NCBI GenBank assembly: GCA_963576475.1
Contig: OY754969.1
Location: 25,068,318 to 25,132,317, forward strand
Reading direction: 5' to 3'
DNA: 64,000 bases
DNA from: Molanna angustata
Lineage: Eukaryota > Arthropoda > Insecta > Trichoptera > Molannidae
The notes beneath the pieces were generated by a model. The model had not been told where the DNA came from, searched no databases, and was given only the letters and a program-made list of their open reading frames with translations. Position numbers and translations under genes: made by a program. Below, in pieces: positions 23,317 to 33,262 of this stretch. Numbering within the stretch: the stretch's first letter is position 1; each line of letters begins with the position of its first letter.

Positions 23317-23693
23317 TTTATATAATCTTAATATAATCAAAGCATTTATAATAATAATAATAAAAGACTTTTATTGATTTATACAACGTGGCGGACTTAT
23401 TGCCCACAGGCAATCTCTACCAGTCAACCACCATGGTAAATACTGCCAGTAACAGGGATAGAAGAATAACAATAGAGAAATAGAAAAAAATAATAATAAA
23501 AAAATAATTAAATAAATCAATCATAAATTAAAAATACAAAATAAATATAAGAAACAAAAAATAATATATGTATAAATAAGAACAAAAATAAGAATAATAA
23601 AAAATACATCAGATAGATACACTATGTTTATTGGATGGAGGATAGGAGAGGAGAAAGGAAGAGGGATAAAGGGAAAAAGACGTGAATTTGTGT

Positions 23694-23817
23694 TTATGTG
23701 GATAGAAAGTGTGACTTCAGACGCTTTTTGAATGCTATTAAATTAGTGGCATCTCTGATACTCTCCGGCAATAGATTCCACATACGAGCTGCATGAACTG
23801 TAAACGAGTAAGTATAA
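23694..23817 (-). pseudogene. LINE C-terminal end (after the insertion)
   Basis: Encodes YTYSFTVHAARMWNLLPESI then TNLIAFKKRLKSHFL and a stop. This is the common C-terminal signature of Jockey/CR1 LINE proteins (F...xAxxxWNxLPxxIR...xxFKxxLKxxL). The in-frame sequence upstream in the open frame (to 24014) belongs to the inserted element. It is the 3' half of the gene piece at 24157-24702. Confidence 0.85.
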
Positions 23818-24166
23818 TCGAATATTTTTATTATTGTTGTTCTCTCAATAGATGGCGTTCCAACAAAATAAATAAAAATAATAAGATTGTTGTTCATAAT
23901 TTCACCCATAGATGGCTGTAGTAAAAATTCCTTATTTTCAAGCGAAAAGAATTTCAGTATTACAATATATAGAACTTTCAAAAATGAATTGATAGGGATC
24001 TCATTAAAAGGCATAATTGGTGAACGTTGCGCAAGCGCATAAAGTGATCACGTAAACCAGCCGATGACAGGTCGTAAGCCCTGTAGGTGCCTTGATTTCC
24101 CGGTTCTCCTACAATAAATATTCCAACTTCGTCTCTATTGAGATAATTAAAATCTGTTAAAAAAAA
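23818..24166 (+). mobile_element. Family 4 insertion in the LINE (349 bp)
   Basis: Flanked by perfect 12-bp repeats GAGTAAGTATAA at 23806-23817 and 24167-24178, the second lying in the LINE coding sequence. On the plus strand the insert ends with family 4 hallmark AATATTCCAACTTCGTC, then GAGATAATTAAAATCTG and TTAAAAAAA, like a short A tail. The length of the target duplication and the tail favour a retroposon, although other family 4 copies show inverted outer sequences like a DNA element. It contains a CATAGATGGCTG/AATAGATGGCG pair. Confidence 0.75.
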
Positions 24167-24702
24167 GAGTAAGTATAAGTAGAGGTGTGGTGTATTGGTA
24201 TTGTAAGTGTGCTTTTATGTTGGTTAAGGTCATGTGAGGATAAGTGGGCGAATTTCTCTTTGAGGTACGTGGGTGTAAGAGGGTTATTAAGGATTTGGTA
24301 GAGTAGGGAAAGAACATGTGAATCTCTTCGTTGACGGATCTTTAACCAGTTCAGTCGTTGCCTGCTCTCGGATACGTGGCCGAACTTCCTGAGTCCAAAC
24401 ACGTATCGAATGCAGACATTTTGTAACCGTTCGAGTTTGTTAATTTGTTCTTCAGTTGCATCCAGGTAGGCAACGTCAGCGTAGTCAAGTAATGGTAGCA
24501 TGAGTTGTTGAGTTAGAGTGATTTTAGTCTTAACTGGTAAATAGTTTTTAAGTCGGTTTAGTCCATGAGAAGTACGAAAGATCCGTTGGCTTACTCCCTT
24601 TATATGACCGGACCATGAAAGATTACAATTCATGATCAGACCAAGGTTTCTGACCTCTGGAGAAAATGGTATGATAACGTCGTCAAGGAGCACCTCAGGC
24701 AT
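24157..24702 (-). pseudogene. LINE reverse transcriptase C-terminal region
   Basis: A 181-codon minus frame. Residues 13-26 read FSPEVRNLGLIMNC, the VxxLGxxxD-type motif after the RT palm, followed by LSWSGHI, then LLPLLDYADVAYLD (thumb; PxxxYxxxxW-like), RLQNVCIRYVFGLRKFGHVS and an LLYQIL region. The family continues with the WNxLP block, which lies past the insertion at 23694-23817. The last residues of this frame (TYSFF) run into the insertion. RT catalytic residues and endonuclease are absent, so the copy is inactive. Confidence 0.85.
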
Positions 24703-24728
24703 GGGTGAAAACTTTATATAATCTTAAT

Positions 24729-25651
24729 CCTCTGAATTGATTGTTTATTCTATTCATCACTTTGTGATCAACTTATCTGCTAAATATTTAACATAAAATT
24801 AAATTAAGTATATCAAATCCAAAATTAATAATACATGTCGTATTTGAATCTTTTATGACACTGATGTACGATATACTTCTAAAAATAATTACTTGAAATA
24901 TCAAAAATTACCCAACATGTGGTGTAATTGACATATTGAATGATTATACCAAACACTGAAGTCCCGAGAGAGCTCGCTGTTATATTTCCAATATTATTTT
25001 TCTGTGTATATTTTTGTAACATACCTACCGACTGTATCACGATATGTATTTTCTCCAATCATAATAAGCAATATTATACAGGGTGTATGTGTATGGTACA
25101 GTAAAATGAAATATTTATTTGATCAAACAGGGACGAAAATTCCAAATACAAAGTTTACGTCTGAGTGACTGGGCTATAAAGATTCCACTGCAATCACGCG
25201 TATTCCAAAATATATGTAAATAAACAAAAGAAAACATCGAAGTTTATTGTGGACCCCAATTTCTGGGTTCGTCCCCCACAACAAACCTATACATGGATTT
25301 TTCCTATGAATAAATAAGGCATTCCTATTTGATTACATCTCAATAGAACCTATTATCCTTTCGTCTCTCGAAAAACATGTACAAAAAAATCGGCATGTGG
25401 AGGTTGGTGTTATTCCCTTGGGAGAAAAATCCGGTACAGTCGAAATTCCCAATCAACTATGCATTAGTAGTCTTATAGGAAACGGTTTTGATCGGATTAT
25501 TTCATCCGAATTAAATGTTTTGACCCATGCATCAGGGTTGACAGGAGAATTTAAGTCTCGTTGATTAATGAAATGTTTCCCAATTTCCCGTTCACAAACA
25601 AGAGGTTACAATAAAATAACATTAAATGAGGCTTCAATAGCTCATGTGTGT
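24729..25651. other. AT-rich stretch, nothing recognised
   Basis: No frame, tRNA-like box pair or inverted repeat stood out. Confidence 0.35.
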
Positions 25652-26640
25652 TTTTCCAACTGTCGATTTGTTCAGGAGAATTTATTTTTTTCAACATATC
25701 GACAATGTTTCAAGCCAAGATACGCGAGATTTGTATACTAGGTCTATATTTTTCACGGTTTCGGTTTTTTTGAAGTCAAAAAACACCAACTTAGAGGCTT
25801 CGCAGCATATGTGTTCCATATATATGGATTTATTCAGAATTCGGAGTAGAACATTTAATTGTGTCTGTCTGTGTGTCTGTGTGTGTCCCCCTCCCCTTAT
25901 TACTTTTGATCCGATCAATAAATTCACAGAGCCCAAAATTTCAAAATATATAGTTAGTTATAGGCCTACAAAACTTTTATACTCAGAATTTAGAATTTTT
26001 GTTTCAGTCAGGGGTTATCAACTATTGAATTTTTACTTTATTTTTCCATAATATATCTCAAAAACCTTTAAAATTGGAATAAATATATTCAAATACAAAA
26101 TATCAAATTAAGTTTTTCAAAAAAGTTCCAGAGTTTCTCAAACATTTTTAAAAAGAGAAAATTTTTTTCATGATAAATTTGTGTTTAACTGCCTAAATTT
26201 AATTTTTTTTAAAAATATCGGAAAAAGTCGAAACACCACAACTAGATGATAATTTTATTTTCTATAAAAAATATGAACATTGTAGAAGTACAAACTTTTC
26301 TGAACAATTTTTATAAAAATTAAATTTAGTGACGACATCTTTTCATACAATTTTTAAGGCAGTAAAAATACAATATCTACGGGGACTCAATAGTTTGATA
26401 CTTAATCTCCAACATACTTACATACCACTGTGCTGTTTTCATATTCTGGGTAGGAAAAAAGGACTGACCTCCATACTATCCCATCTTGACATGTAAACCT
26501 ACATGTGTTGTAAACAAAATATCTTAAAATGTTTATTATTTTGTGTTTAAGTGTTTATAGTTTGGTACATATTCTTCAATTATACATACTACTGCCATCG
26601 ATAGTTGGAACTCATGTGTAACATGTAACTAGTATCTAAA
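25652..26640 (+). mobile_element. Family 1 repeat, copy C
   Basis: Complete copy on the plus strand. It starts TCCAACTGTCGATTTG, carries (TG)n at 25860-25886, ACTTTTGATCCGATC, GCCCAAAATTTCAAAATA, GTCGAAACACCACAACTAG, GGACTGACCTCCATACTATC, and ends ATCGATAGTTGGAACTCATG. The overlapping frames at 25644-26051 and 25691-25936 are not genes, because the same region in copies A and B lacks them. Confidence 0.8.
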
Positions 26641-26689
26641 AATATTCCATGATAAAAATCGATAGCATTCCCGTTGATCAGTTATTTAG

Positions 26690-26880
26690 TTACACACCGT
26701 GTATAGCCCGCGCGGCAATTATATAAAAATCTTTACGCTGTATCTGTATAACTACTGGGTAGTTACAACAGACTTCAGAAATTAATCTGACAACGTCGAT
26801 ATTTCGCACCCGGGCATGTGCAGAGCCGCCAGCTGATATTCTAATTTTGACGTTTGTCGTGGTTAGTATTTTCATATGTT
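26690..26880 (+). promoter_or_regulatory. TATA-containing GC-richer patch
   Basis: TATATAAA at 26720-26727 follows GCCCGCGCGGCAAT and precedes about 130 bases of balanced composition. It resembles a core promoter and leader, but there is no exon evidence and no conserved match elsewhere in the window. Confidence 0.2.
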
Positions 26881-27983
26881 ATTCACATTTTATAATAGGA
26901 ATATGGAAAATATAACGTAATACGAATACCCATCGAACACCATTGCAGATATTATAAATTCTAGCTAATTTTTTGTCAACTTGCACTCCTAAAATGCACA
27001 AATAAAGAGAAAAAAATAATTTATAAAGATTTTTCGTCATATTAAGTATTATTCAAGATTTAACAATATATACATGCAGATTTAAATCGAATTTGATTTA
27101 TGAAAGATGATAGTTCTAAAACACCGTTTATTACCTTGGACAGGCGTGCAAGCGTTGTGTAAAATTTGTATGAGAGATACACAGTACACAGTCGTAAAGT
27201 AACGTAACTTTTACAACAAGTTTATGAATTAATAAAACTGAAATGTTTATGTAATCGATTTGTAACATTTATTAAATAAAATAACAATATAAAGTCAAAT
27301 TTCATCAGAGTGCTTTAATCTCGTTGTGATTTTCTTTATTTACTTACCAAATTATTTAGTATTTTTTGTTGTCTTGTAAAATATTTATAGAAATCTTAAA
27401 ATAACATTTTTATGCGTTTCCAAATATATTTTTTCACGACATATATTCGCACAAAGGAAATTTTATAGCAGTATTTTCAGGTGGATAAATAAATAGATAC
27501 TTTTCCTTACTTTCTTTCTGTGGGTCTCAATATCGCAAAATAACTGAAAACAAACAAAAACAAAGCTTTGAAGAGTTGTCATAACTTTATATTTCCTTTC
27601 TTTTTTTGGATTTTTAGCGACTTTAAGGAAAATGAAAGAGAGTACTTGTGCCTAAAATAATGATGACATATTTTTTCACAGAAATCGAGTTTCTTATTTA
27701 AAAGAATCTTTTGAAAGATATTTGAATGCTCTAATGACTTCGAAAAATTTGCTGGAATCTTTTCTTTTGTACACTTGAATAGGATTTATAATACTTGGTA
27801 GTGTAGTGCCAATTTTCCAAGAAGAGCAGGCAAAGAAAACCGATAACGGGCTATTTTCTCGTCAAAATTATTTAATTTGTAAATAACATGGAGTCAGAAA
27901 TATTTTATTTTTGGTAAAGTTGATAATTTCAATTCCTAGGAGAGGCCAAATGATGAAGTTGTTTTTCGTGAAAATTAATTGGC
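26881..27983. other. AT-rich stretch, nothing recognised
   Basis: No coding frame or structured repeat recognised. Confidence 0.4.
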
Positions 27984-28097
27984 ATGCTGTGAAGTATCAC
28001 TTATGCTGTGAAGTACCAACTATGCTGTGAAGTACCAGCTATTCTGTGAAGTACCAGCTATGCTGTGAAATACCAGCTATGCTGTGAAATGCCAGCT
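27984..28097. repeat. 19-bp minisatellite, six units
   Basis: Six head-to-tail copies of ATGCTGTGAAGTACCAGCT with 0-3 changes each, with exact 19-base spacing at 27984, 28003, 28022, 28041, 28060 and 28079. No spacer structure of CRISPR type. Confidence 0.95.
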
Positions 28098-28329
28098 TAG
28101 AATAATGCTTCCATTCTTTTCTAATATCACCGTTTTGAGTGTTGGGTAATCGAAAATACAACAGGCAACAATTACATCTCACATAGTCCAGCAATGAGGT
28201 TCACCACCCTTTCTGAATGAAGTGCTTTTTTTGGTGAGACGAGACTTGTGTTTGGTTATATGTGTCGCGTTTCCTTAACCAAAAAAAGCACACCCGCACA
28301 CCTGTCGCTGGTTACCCCGGCTCCATTTG

Positions 28330-28790
28330 GACCATTATAAAATTTTCATCACACTCACGGGCGCGCCATCGCGCCATCGAGCCATCAAAATTAGTATACA
28401 CAAGCTGTCGGCGATTAATGATTTCTATTTTTTGAAATTTTCAAGTAAAAATGAGTTATAATTCTGATGATGAGTTTAATACAACTGCTATAGCAGTTTG
28501 TTTATATATAAAAAGAAAAAAACAAAGAGAAAATGCCGTATTTTCGCATTCACGAGAGTGTCAAACAGCTCGGCGCAATGAGATGGCGCAATGTGCCGCT
28601 GGTTTTCACACTCACGAGCATACCGTACCGACAAGATGCGCCGCGCTGTTTGTCGCGGCACCATGGAGTTTCGGTCGTTTGGAATTCCATTTTGATGTGT
28701 CAGGCCAATTATGCTGCACGGGTTTTGACATTTACGAGCGCATTTCGGAGTGATAGCAAGCCATTTGGAAGGATGGCACTATCGTGAATG
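28330..28790 (+). other. CpG-rich patch with a 100-codon frame
   Basis: GC and CpG content are far above the surroundings. The motif TTTTCACACTCACGAGC recurs in variants near 28345, 28541, 28600 and 28717, mixed with GGCGCGCCATCGCGCC-type sequence. The frame at 28451-28753 starts with an acidic segment (SDDEFNTTAIAV) followed by a basic patch (YIKRKKQRENAV), reminiscent of Harbinger transposase N-termini, but nothing after it fits. Possibly a non-autonomous DNA element, or a real CpG-rich regulatory patch. Confidence 0.3.
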
Positions 28791-29652
28791 GTGGCCTTTA
28801 GATCAATCATACTACATGGACATGATAAATTAGATAAACACAATAAGTTATTGGATTCCTTTTAAATCAACTGTTTAGAATATCAGAAGAAATTATTAGT
28901 AAAAGAAATGTAAATTTCATCTGATATCCAATACTTTAATTAAGATGTTGAATTTCGGGATAGCCAAATATGTTTTTGCACTATATTCCGATTGTAAGTA
29001 TGCTCTGCCATTGAAATATATGCACCGCAAATTCAATACTTAATACAGTCGGTTAATGTGGAATAATTTGTAATCTTGAAATTCAATAATAATTGCATCG
29101 GTTTCGATTTGAGGTTTTGTTGATTACAGTCTGTGGGAGCAAAGGTGGTTTAATAACAATGTTCAACTTGGAAACAAACTTTATTATGTAATTTTCAAAG
29201 TAGCCGTGAAATGTTTTGCAACGGAAAAATTACATATTCATGAATTTTGGGGATGCCCGAAAAGAAATAAAATATTGTATTTTTTTCCGCCATTTATCAA
29301 AACAAACTTTTGAAAAAGTGTTTTGTATATTTACGGAGTGGAAAATTACATTTTTCTTTCGAGAATACTTTCAGACATATAATATCGTGAATAATGTTTC
29401 ACACGGTTAAAAGTTGGGATAAATTGTTTTGATTCAATTTAATGGATTTGCATTAAAAATTGTCCGTGTTAAATAATGTATGACGAAATAGATTGCCATC
29501 TAATGGTTATATAATTCAATTGATGTGATGATATTGAAGAATGAAAATATGATTATGTAGGGAAAATTAAAATAATTGTTTGTGCCATTTTATTGGATGA
29601 TGTTAGTTTAAAAAATATCTTAATTATAAAAAAAATATTCCTTGCATTCATT
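28791..29652. other. AT-rich stretch, nothing recognised
   Basis: A 64-codon frame at 29216-29410 has no recognisable domain. Confidence 0.35.
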
Positions 29653-29770
29653 GATATCAACAAAATAAACATTTGAAACATTTTTATATCAACAAAACCT
29701 TACATAACAACAAAATAAACATTTGAAACATTTGTATATCAACAAAATAAACATTTGAAACATTTGTAAT
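29653..29770. repeat. ~32-bp minisatellite, three units
   Basis: Repeats of ATCAACAAAATAAACATTTG followed by AAACATTTGTAT; the middle unit has an ACCTTACATAAC interruption. Confidence 0.85.
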
Positions 29771-30006
29771 TTAAGTAACAAAATTATTTTCTAATTTATT
29801 AAGAGAGCCTTTTATAGGCTAAATAGTAAATTTTGATAATCTTTTCCCCAATTGATACCTTCAAAAGGTACGCCTTTGAAAAAAAACAGTTTATTTTTAC
29901 ATCGCTATTCTATAGCGTGAGTTTTTTTTGAAAAAAATTGTTTAATACGTTTCTTGTAAAATAAGTTTAAGTAAAACCTCTATTTATTTTTATATTGTTA
30001 CTAACT

Positions 30007-30084
30007 AAAAAACTCCAAGGCCTATGAAGTAGATTTTTACTTTAACCGAAAGAGAAGTTGAAAATCTACCGGCTGAGTTTTTTT
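30007..30084. repeat. Imperfect hairpin
   Basis: AAAAAACTC, GGC and GTAGATTTT on the left pair with AAAATCTAC, GGC-type and GAGTTTTTT on the right around a ~20-base loop containing TTTAACCGAAAG. No transcript context is known. Confidence 0.6.
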
Positions 30085-30183
30085 CTATTTTAATATTTTA
30101 ATAACTCTTCTTGCTATTTTAAAAAAATCTCTTAAAAAATAGAAGGTAATTTGGTGTGCATATTTGTTAACATCCATATGCCC

Positions 30184-30457
30184 AAGGTATACAACGGCCT
30201 TAACGATAATTTGATAAATTGTGTTGTTCGATTGTTTCTCAAGCAACTAAAAAGTTATTTGGTAAATATTTGTTTAACATGCACCCAATAATAATTTGCC
30301 AAATTCTGGATACACATGATGTATATTGTCTCACAGATAATAATAATAAACACTTCCTTGCACCCTGCGCAAGTGGCGAGTTTATTGTCATATGGCAATT
30401 CCTTCCAATTAACCAGTGTTTGCAAATTAATTTAAATAAATTTATCCTCTGCTGGGG
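30184..30457 (-). repeat. Tandem duplicate unit of SINE-A (headless)
   Basis: 274 bases identical, as far as I can check, to 30490-30763, but without the tRNA-like head. Near-identity implies a recent event. Confidence 0.9.
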
Positions 30458-30476
30458 TTGATCCCCAGCAGAGGAT
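30444..30476. repeat. Perfect 14-bp hairpin at the duplication junction
   Basis: ATCCTCTGCTGGGG (30444-30457) and CCCCAGCAGAGGAT (30463-30476) are perfect complements around TTGAT. The left arm is the end of the duplicated unit and includes the SINE B-box border. Confidence 0.95.
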
Positions 30477-30899
30477 ACAACGGAAGAGGAAGGTATACAA
30501 CGGCCTTAACGATAATTTGATAAATTGTGTTGTTCGATTGTTTCTCAAGCAACTAAAAAGTTATTTGGTAAATATTTGTTTAACATGCACCCAATAATAA
30601 TTTGCCAAATTCTGGATACACATGATGTATATTGTCTCACAGATAATAATAATAAACACTTCCTTGCACCCTGCGCAAGTGGCGAGTTTATTGTCATATG
30701 GCAATTCCTTCCAATTAACCAGTGTTTGCAAATTAATTTAAATAAATTTATCCTCTGCTGGGGATCAAACCCAGGTCGCCCGGACAGAAACCAAACGGCT
30801 TACCAACTGTAATTAAACAAATGTCAACGCCGGGACTCGATCGTGGAAAATTTGGATTAGGAGTCTGATAAATTTGTTTTCTTTTAAAAATATTGAATA

Positions 30900-30970
30900 C
30901 ATCATTGTAACACATTCATTCTCATACGTTTCCTAAACTAAGCATAAATGCTTATACAATTATAGGTGAT
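30900..30970 (-). repeat. SINE-B tail fragment
   Basis: CGTTTCCTAAACTAAGCATAA and ATGCTTATACAATTATAGGTG match the tail of the SINE-B copies at 45640 and 48870 (same orientation); the tRNA-like head is missing. Confidence 0.6.
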
Positions 30971-31090
30971 TGCTATTAAGAAGGTCGACAATAATATATT
31001 GAATTTAAAATATAAATAGTGATAATAATTTATGAATACTAACGAAGTAATCACCCTCTATTCTACTGTATGAGGTGTATCGTGCATTCA

Positions 31091-31119
31091 AATTGGATGC
31101 ATTGTAGTTGCATCCAATT
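31091..31119. repeat. Perfect 11-bp hairpin
   Basis: AATTGGATGCA and TGCATCCAATT around a 7-base loop TTGTAGT. Confidence 0.8.
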
Positions 31120-31781
31120 AGTATACATTGTCGTATTATTTCAAGCACCATATCCAACAGATGCCGAGAAAATGAGAGAATGAACAAGACTTGTATACAA
31201 GATAATACATACGTAACAAGGTTTATTATATGATCCTGTTAGGTACCTATGTGGAAATAAATAAGAAAAGACTCCTCCAGCTGAACTTAATTTCATTAAT
31301 ATCCAATCCACTTTACAATATCTGATATGCATCCGTGGAGTTCAAACTAATCTTATAAATTACTGAAGAATCTGATACAGGTCTTTTTGAAAGTGAAGTT
31401 GATATACACATCTTGGGTTTTCGTAGTTCTTCATTGAGCTTTTAAAAAGCGATGATTAAATCTCGATAGATAATTGCTCTCAAGTTTTTTGAAATTCTTT
31501 TAAGAACTAGAAATAACATTAACAGACCAGAATTCGCCATAAGTGACGAATGACTCTGGCTCATTAAAAATACACAATAGTTTAGGTATGGAGATAATGT
31601 ATGATTATTCTTTAAATTATACAAATATGTGCTACGTTTAATCAAAACCCAAGCGACACTCGTTTCTAACCAATTTTCATGTTCATGTATCGTCTCATAC
31701 ATGTCTTCTGCTGCAAATCGAATCCAAGATGACAGTCCAAAAGTCAAAATACTTTATCACTATGCTGCGGCGGTTGACATA
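31120..31781. other. Nothing recognised
   Basis: A 101-codon minus frame at 31442-31747 has no recognisable domain. Confidence 0.35.
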
Positions 31782-32144
31782 GGGCCGGTATTACAGTTTA
31801 AGAGCTAAATTCAAGTTTTACAAAAATATAGCGTATTACAGTGTCCGTTTAGGCCTAATCTTCCCTCAAATACGTCACTAAAACGACAAATATTGAACTC
31901 AACGTTTCTGGCGGATTAAGTACTTAACGGTGAGTCAACTGTCATTTCTCGACTCGTTGCTAGGCAACGCGTGTAGTTTCAGTGTTCTATCACTAGAGGC
32001 GTTAGTTGTATCGACGGTGGCGCCACACAACAAAACAAACTGACAGCCATATTGAAACGAATTATTTGGTGAAAAATTTAAATTTTTAAATTTGACAGAT
32101 AATAACCACAGAAAAAGTAAAATATGTCTATAATTGAAGATTTA

Positions 32145-33143
32145 GGCCCGGTTGCACCAAAACAAAGTTTATAGTTAAAATTTTAAACTCCGTTTATGGT
32201 CTAACAAAAGTTACGTCGAGTTTAAATGAAATATGAGTTGCACCGACAAAAAAAAGTTAAGTTATAGTTAATGGGGATACCAACGCAACAAAGATCAAAT
32301 TCCGTAGTAATGAACTGAAATACACCGGGAATTATTTTTGTCATATTGCCATACCATTTTGTCTACGCTAGATTTTGGCGTCTGTCATAATATACCTAAC
32401 CTCGTTTTATTTGTTACCGCTCAGTGCGCGTTACGGTCATTATTTGTTTATTTGCTGTCTGATTATCGGCATGGATTTAAATTCAAAATATATATTAATT
32501 AAAATTTTATTTACATAACGATATTATTGGCAAGGTTTTATGAAGTGATTTTTTCAGAGATCGGTCAGCAAACTTTACCGCCGACGAAGTATCCCTTTGT
32601 CATTGGTGGAAGGAAAAAAAAAATAATGTAAGATGGTGGTGCAATGTCCTCTCTAATAAGTTCCACTAATTGATGAACCCTCTTTTTGGACATTCTGAAT
32701 CGGGCGATAAATTCATCATCATCCCATAACCAAAAATTTGTCCTTTGCCTGAATAATTTCGGCTTTCGCGTAGTTAACATGGTATGTATTAATGATGACT
32801 AAATTCGTCATCAGATGATCAGATGAATCCGAATCCCCATAAAAAAATTCATCACTATATTTCAACAATTAACACGAAAAAAACAACATCACAAAATAAA
32901 CAATTGTCAAAAGTATTTTCTACGATAGGGAAACGAAAGAGAAATCATGTGTTCTCTGAGAGAAATGTCAAAAATTAACTTTAACTTAATCTTAAACTCT
33001 CATGTCTGGGGGTTTAAATTTTAGTAACTTTTCGGTTAAGTTTAAGTTAACAAAAATGCGATGCAACTCAATTTGACAAAAAAGTAACTTTTTTGTAACT
33101 TTAACTATAAACTTTCGTTTAACTTTTTTGATGCAACCGGGCC
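32145..33143. mobile_element. PIF/Harbinger element (999 bp)
   Basis: Termini GGCCCGGTTGCACCAAAA (left) and GGCCCGGTTGCATCAAAA (right, read inwards), flanked by perfect TTA duplications at 32142-32144 and 33144-33146, the canonical Harbinger target. Subterminal AAGTTTATAGTTAAA blocks are also inverted. Inside is a Harbinger transposase N-terminal fragment (32565-32780, minus). The internal deletion removes the catalytic domain, so the copy is non-autonomous. It inserted into the 31782-33259 element. Confidence 0.9.
32565..32780 (-). pseudogene. Harbinger transposase N-terminal fragment
   Basis: A 71-codon minus frame. Residues 15-46 (start NFWLWDDDEFIARFRMSK, then VHQLVELIREDI) match the WxDDEFxxRFRxSKxxxxxLxxxIxxxI region that precedes the DDE domain in HARBI1-like transposases. 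After APP the frame turns into a Phe-rich, simple stretch and stops. No DDE residues, no nuclease domain and no Myb-like partner gene are present. It lies between Harbinger-type inverted repeats, so the assignment is well supported by context. Confidence 0.8.
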
Positions 33144-33262
33144 TTAGTAAATGAAATGTTATATTGCACTGTAATACGGAAATGGATTCAATCTCCCCTT
33201 AACGTTAATCTTGAGTTTAACAAACTCAATGAGTTGAGGGCCAACTGTAATACCGGCCCATA

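Larger units (their letters stand above)
23333..24712 (-). mobile_element. 5'-truncated LINE with 16-bp target duplication
   Basis: Bounded by perfect direct repeats TTTATATAATCTTAAT at 23317-23332 and 24713-24728. In minus orientation it contains an RT C-terminal region (24157-24702), its continuation (23694-23817), a 3' untranslated region with GCGGACTTATTGCCCACAGG (on plus) and an ATT/AAT-repeat tail at about 23350. A 349-bp insertion (23818-24166) splits it. The flanking repeats mark target-primed reverse transcription of a 5'-truncated Jockey/CR1-type copy. Confidence 0.88.
30184..30827 (-). mobile_element. SINE-A copy with internal tandem duplication
   Basis: On the minus strand the tRNA-like head lies near 30827-30760 with A box ACAGTTGGTAAG (about 30810) and B box GGGTTTGATCC (30772-30762). 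The body follows with ACTCGCCACTTGCGCAGG and the tail with TTATTGGGTGCATG. The body-tail segment is duplicated: 30184-30457 repeats 30490-30763 at 306-base offset, effectively identical, which also makes two identical 80-codon artefact frames. Confidence 0.85.
31782..33259. mobile_element. Outer inverted-repeat element, host of a nested Harbinger
   Basis: Termini GGGCCGGTATTACAG at 31782 and CTGTAATACCGGCCC ending at 33259 are perfect inverted repeats, flanked by ATA on both sides (31779-31781, 33260-33262). Without the nested element the body is about 480 bp and has no protein. The 3-bp flank and GGG-start termini suit a PIF/Harbinger-type MITE, though ATA is not the usual TWA target, so class is tentative. 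Confidence 0.82.

Noticed and set aside
25640..26620. CTCATGTGT on both sides of family 1 copy C as a 9-bp target duplication
   Set aside because: The right-hand CTCATGTGT is present in copies A, B and D as well, so it is part of the element, not duplicated target.
30219..30812. Two identical ~80-codon frames as a duplicated gene
   Set aside because: They are reading frames through a duplicated SINE body on the antisense strand.
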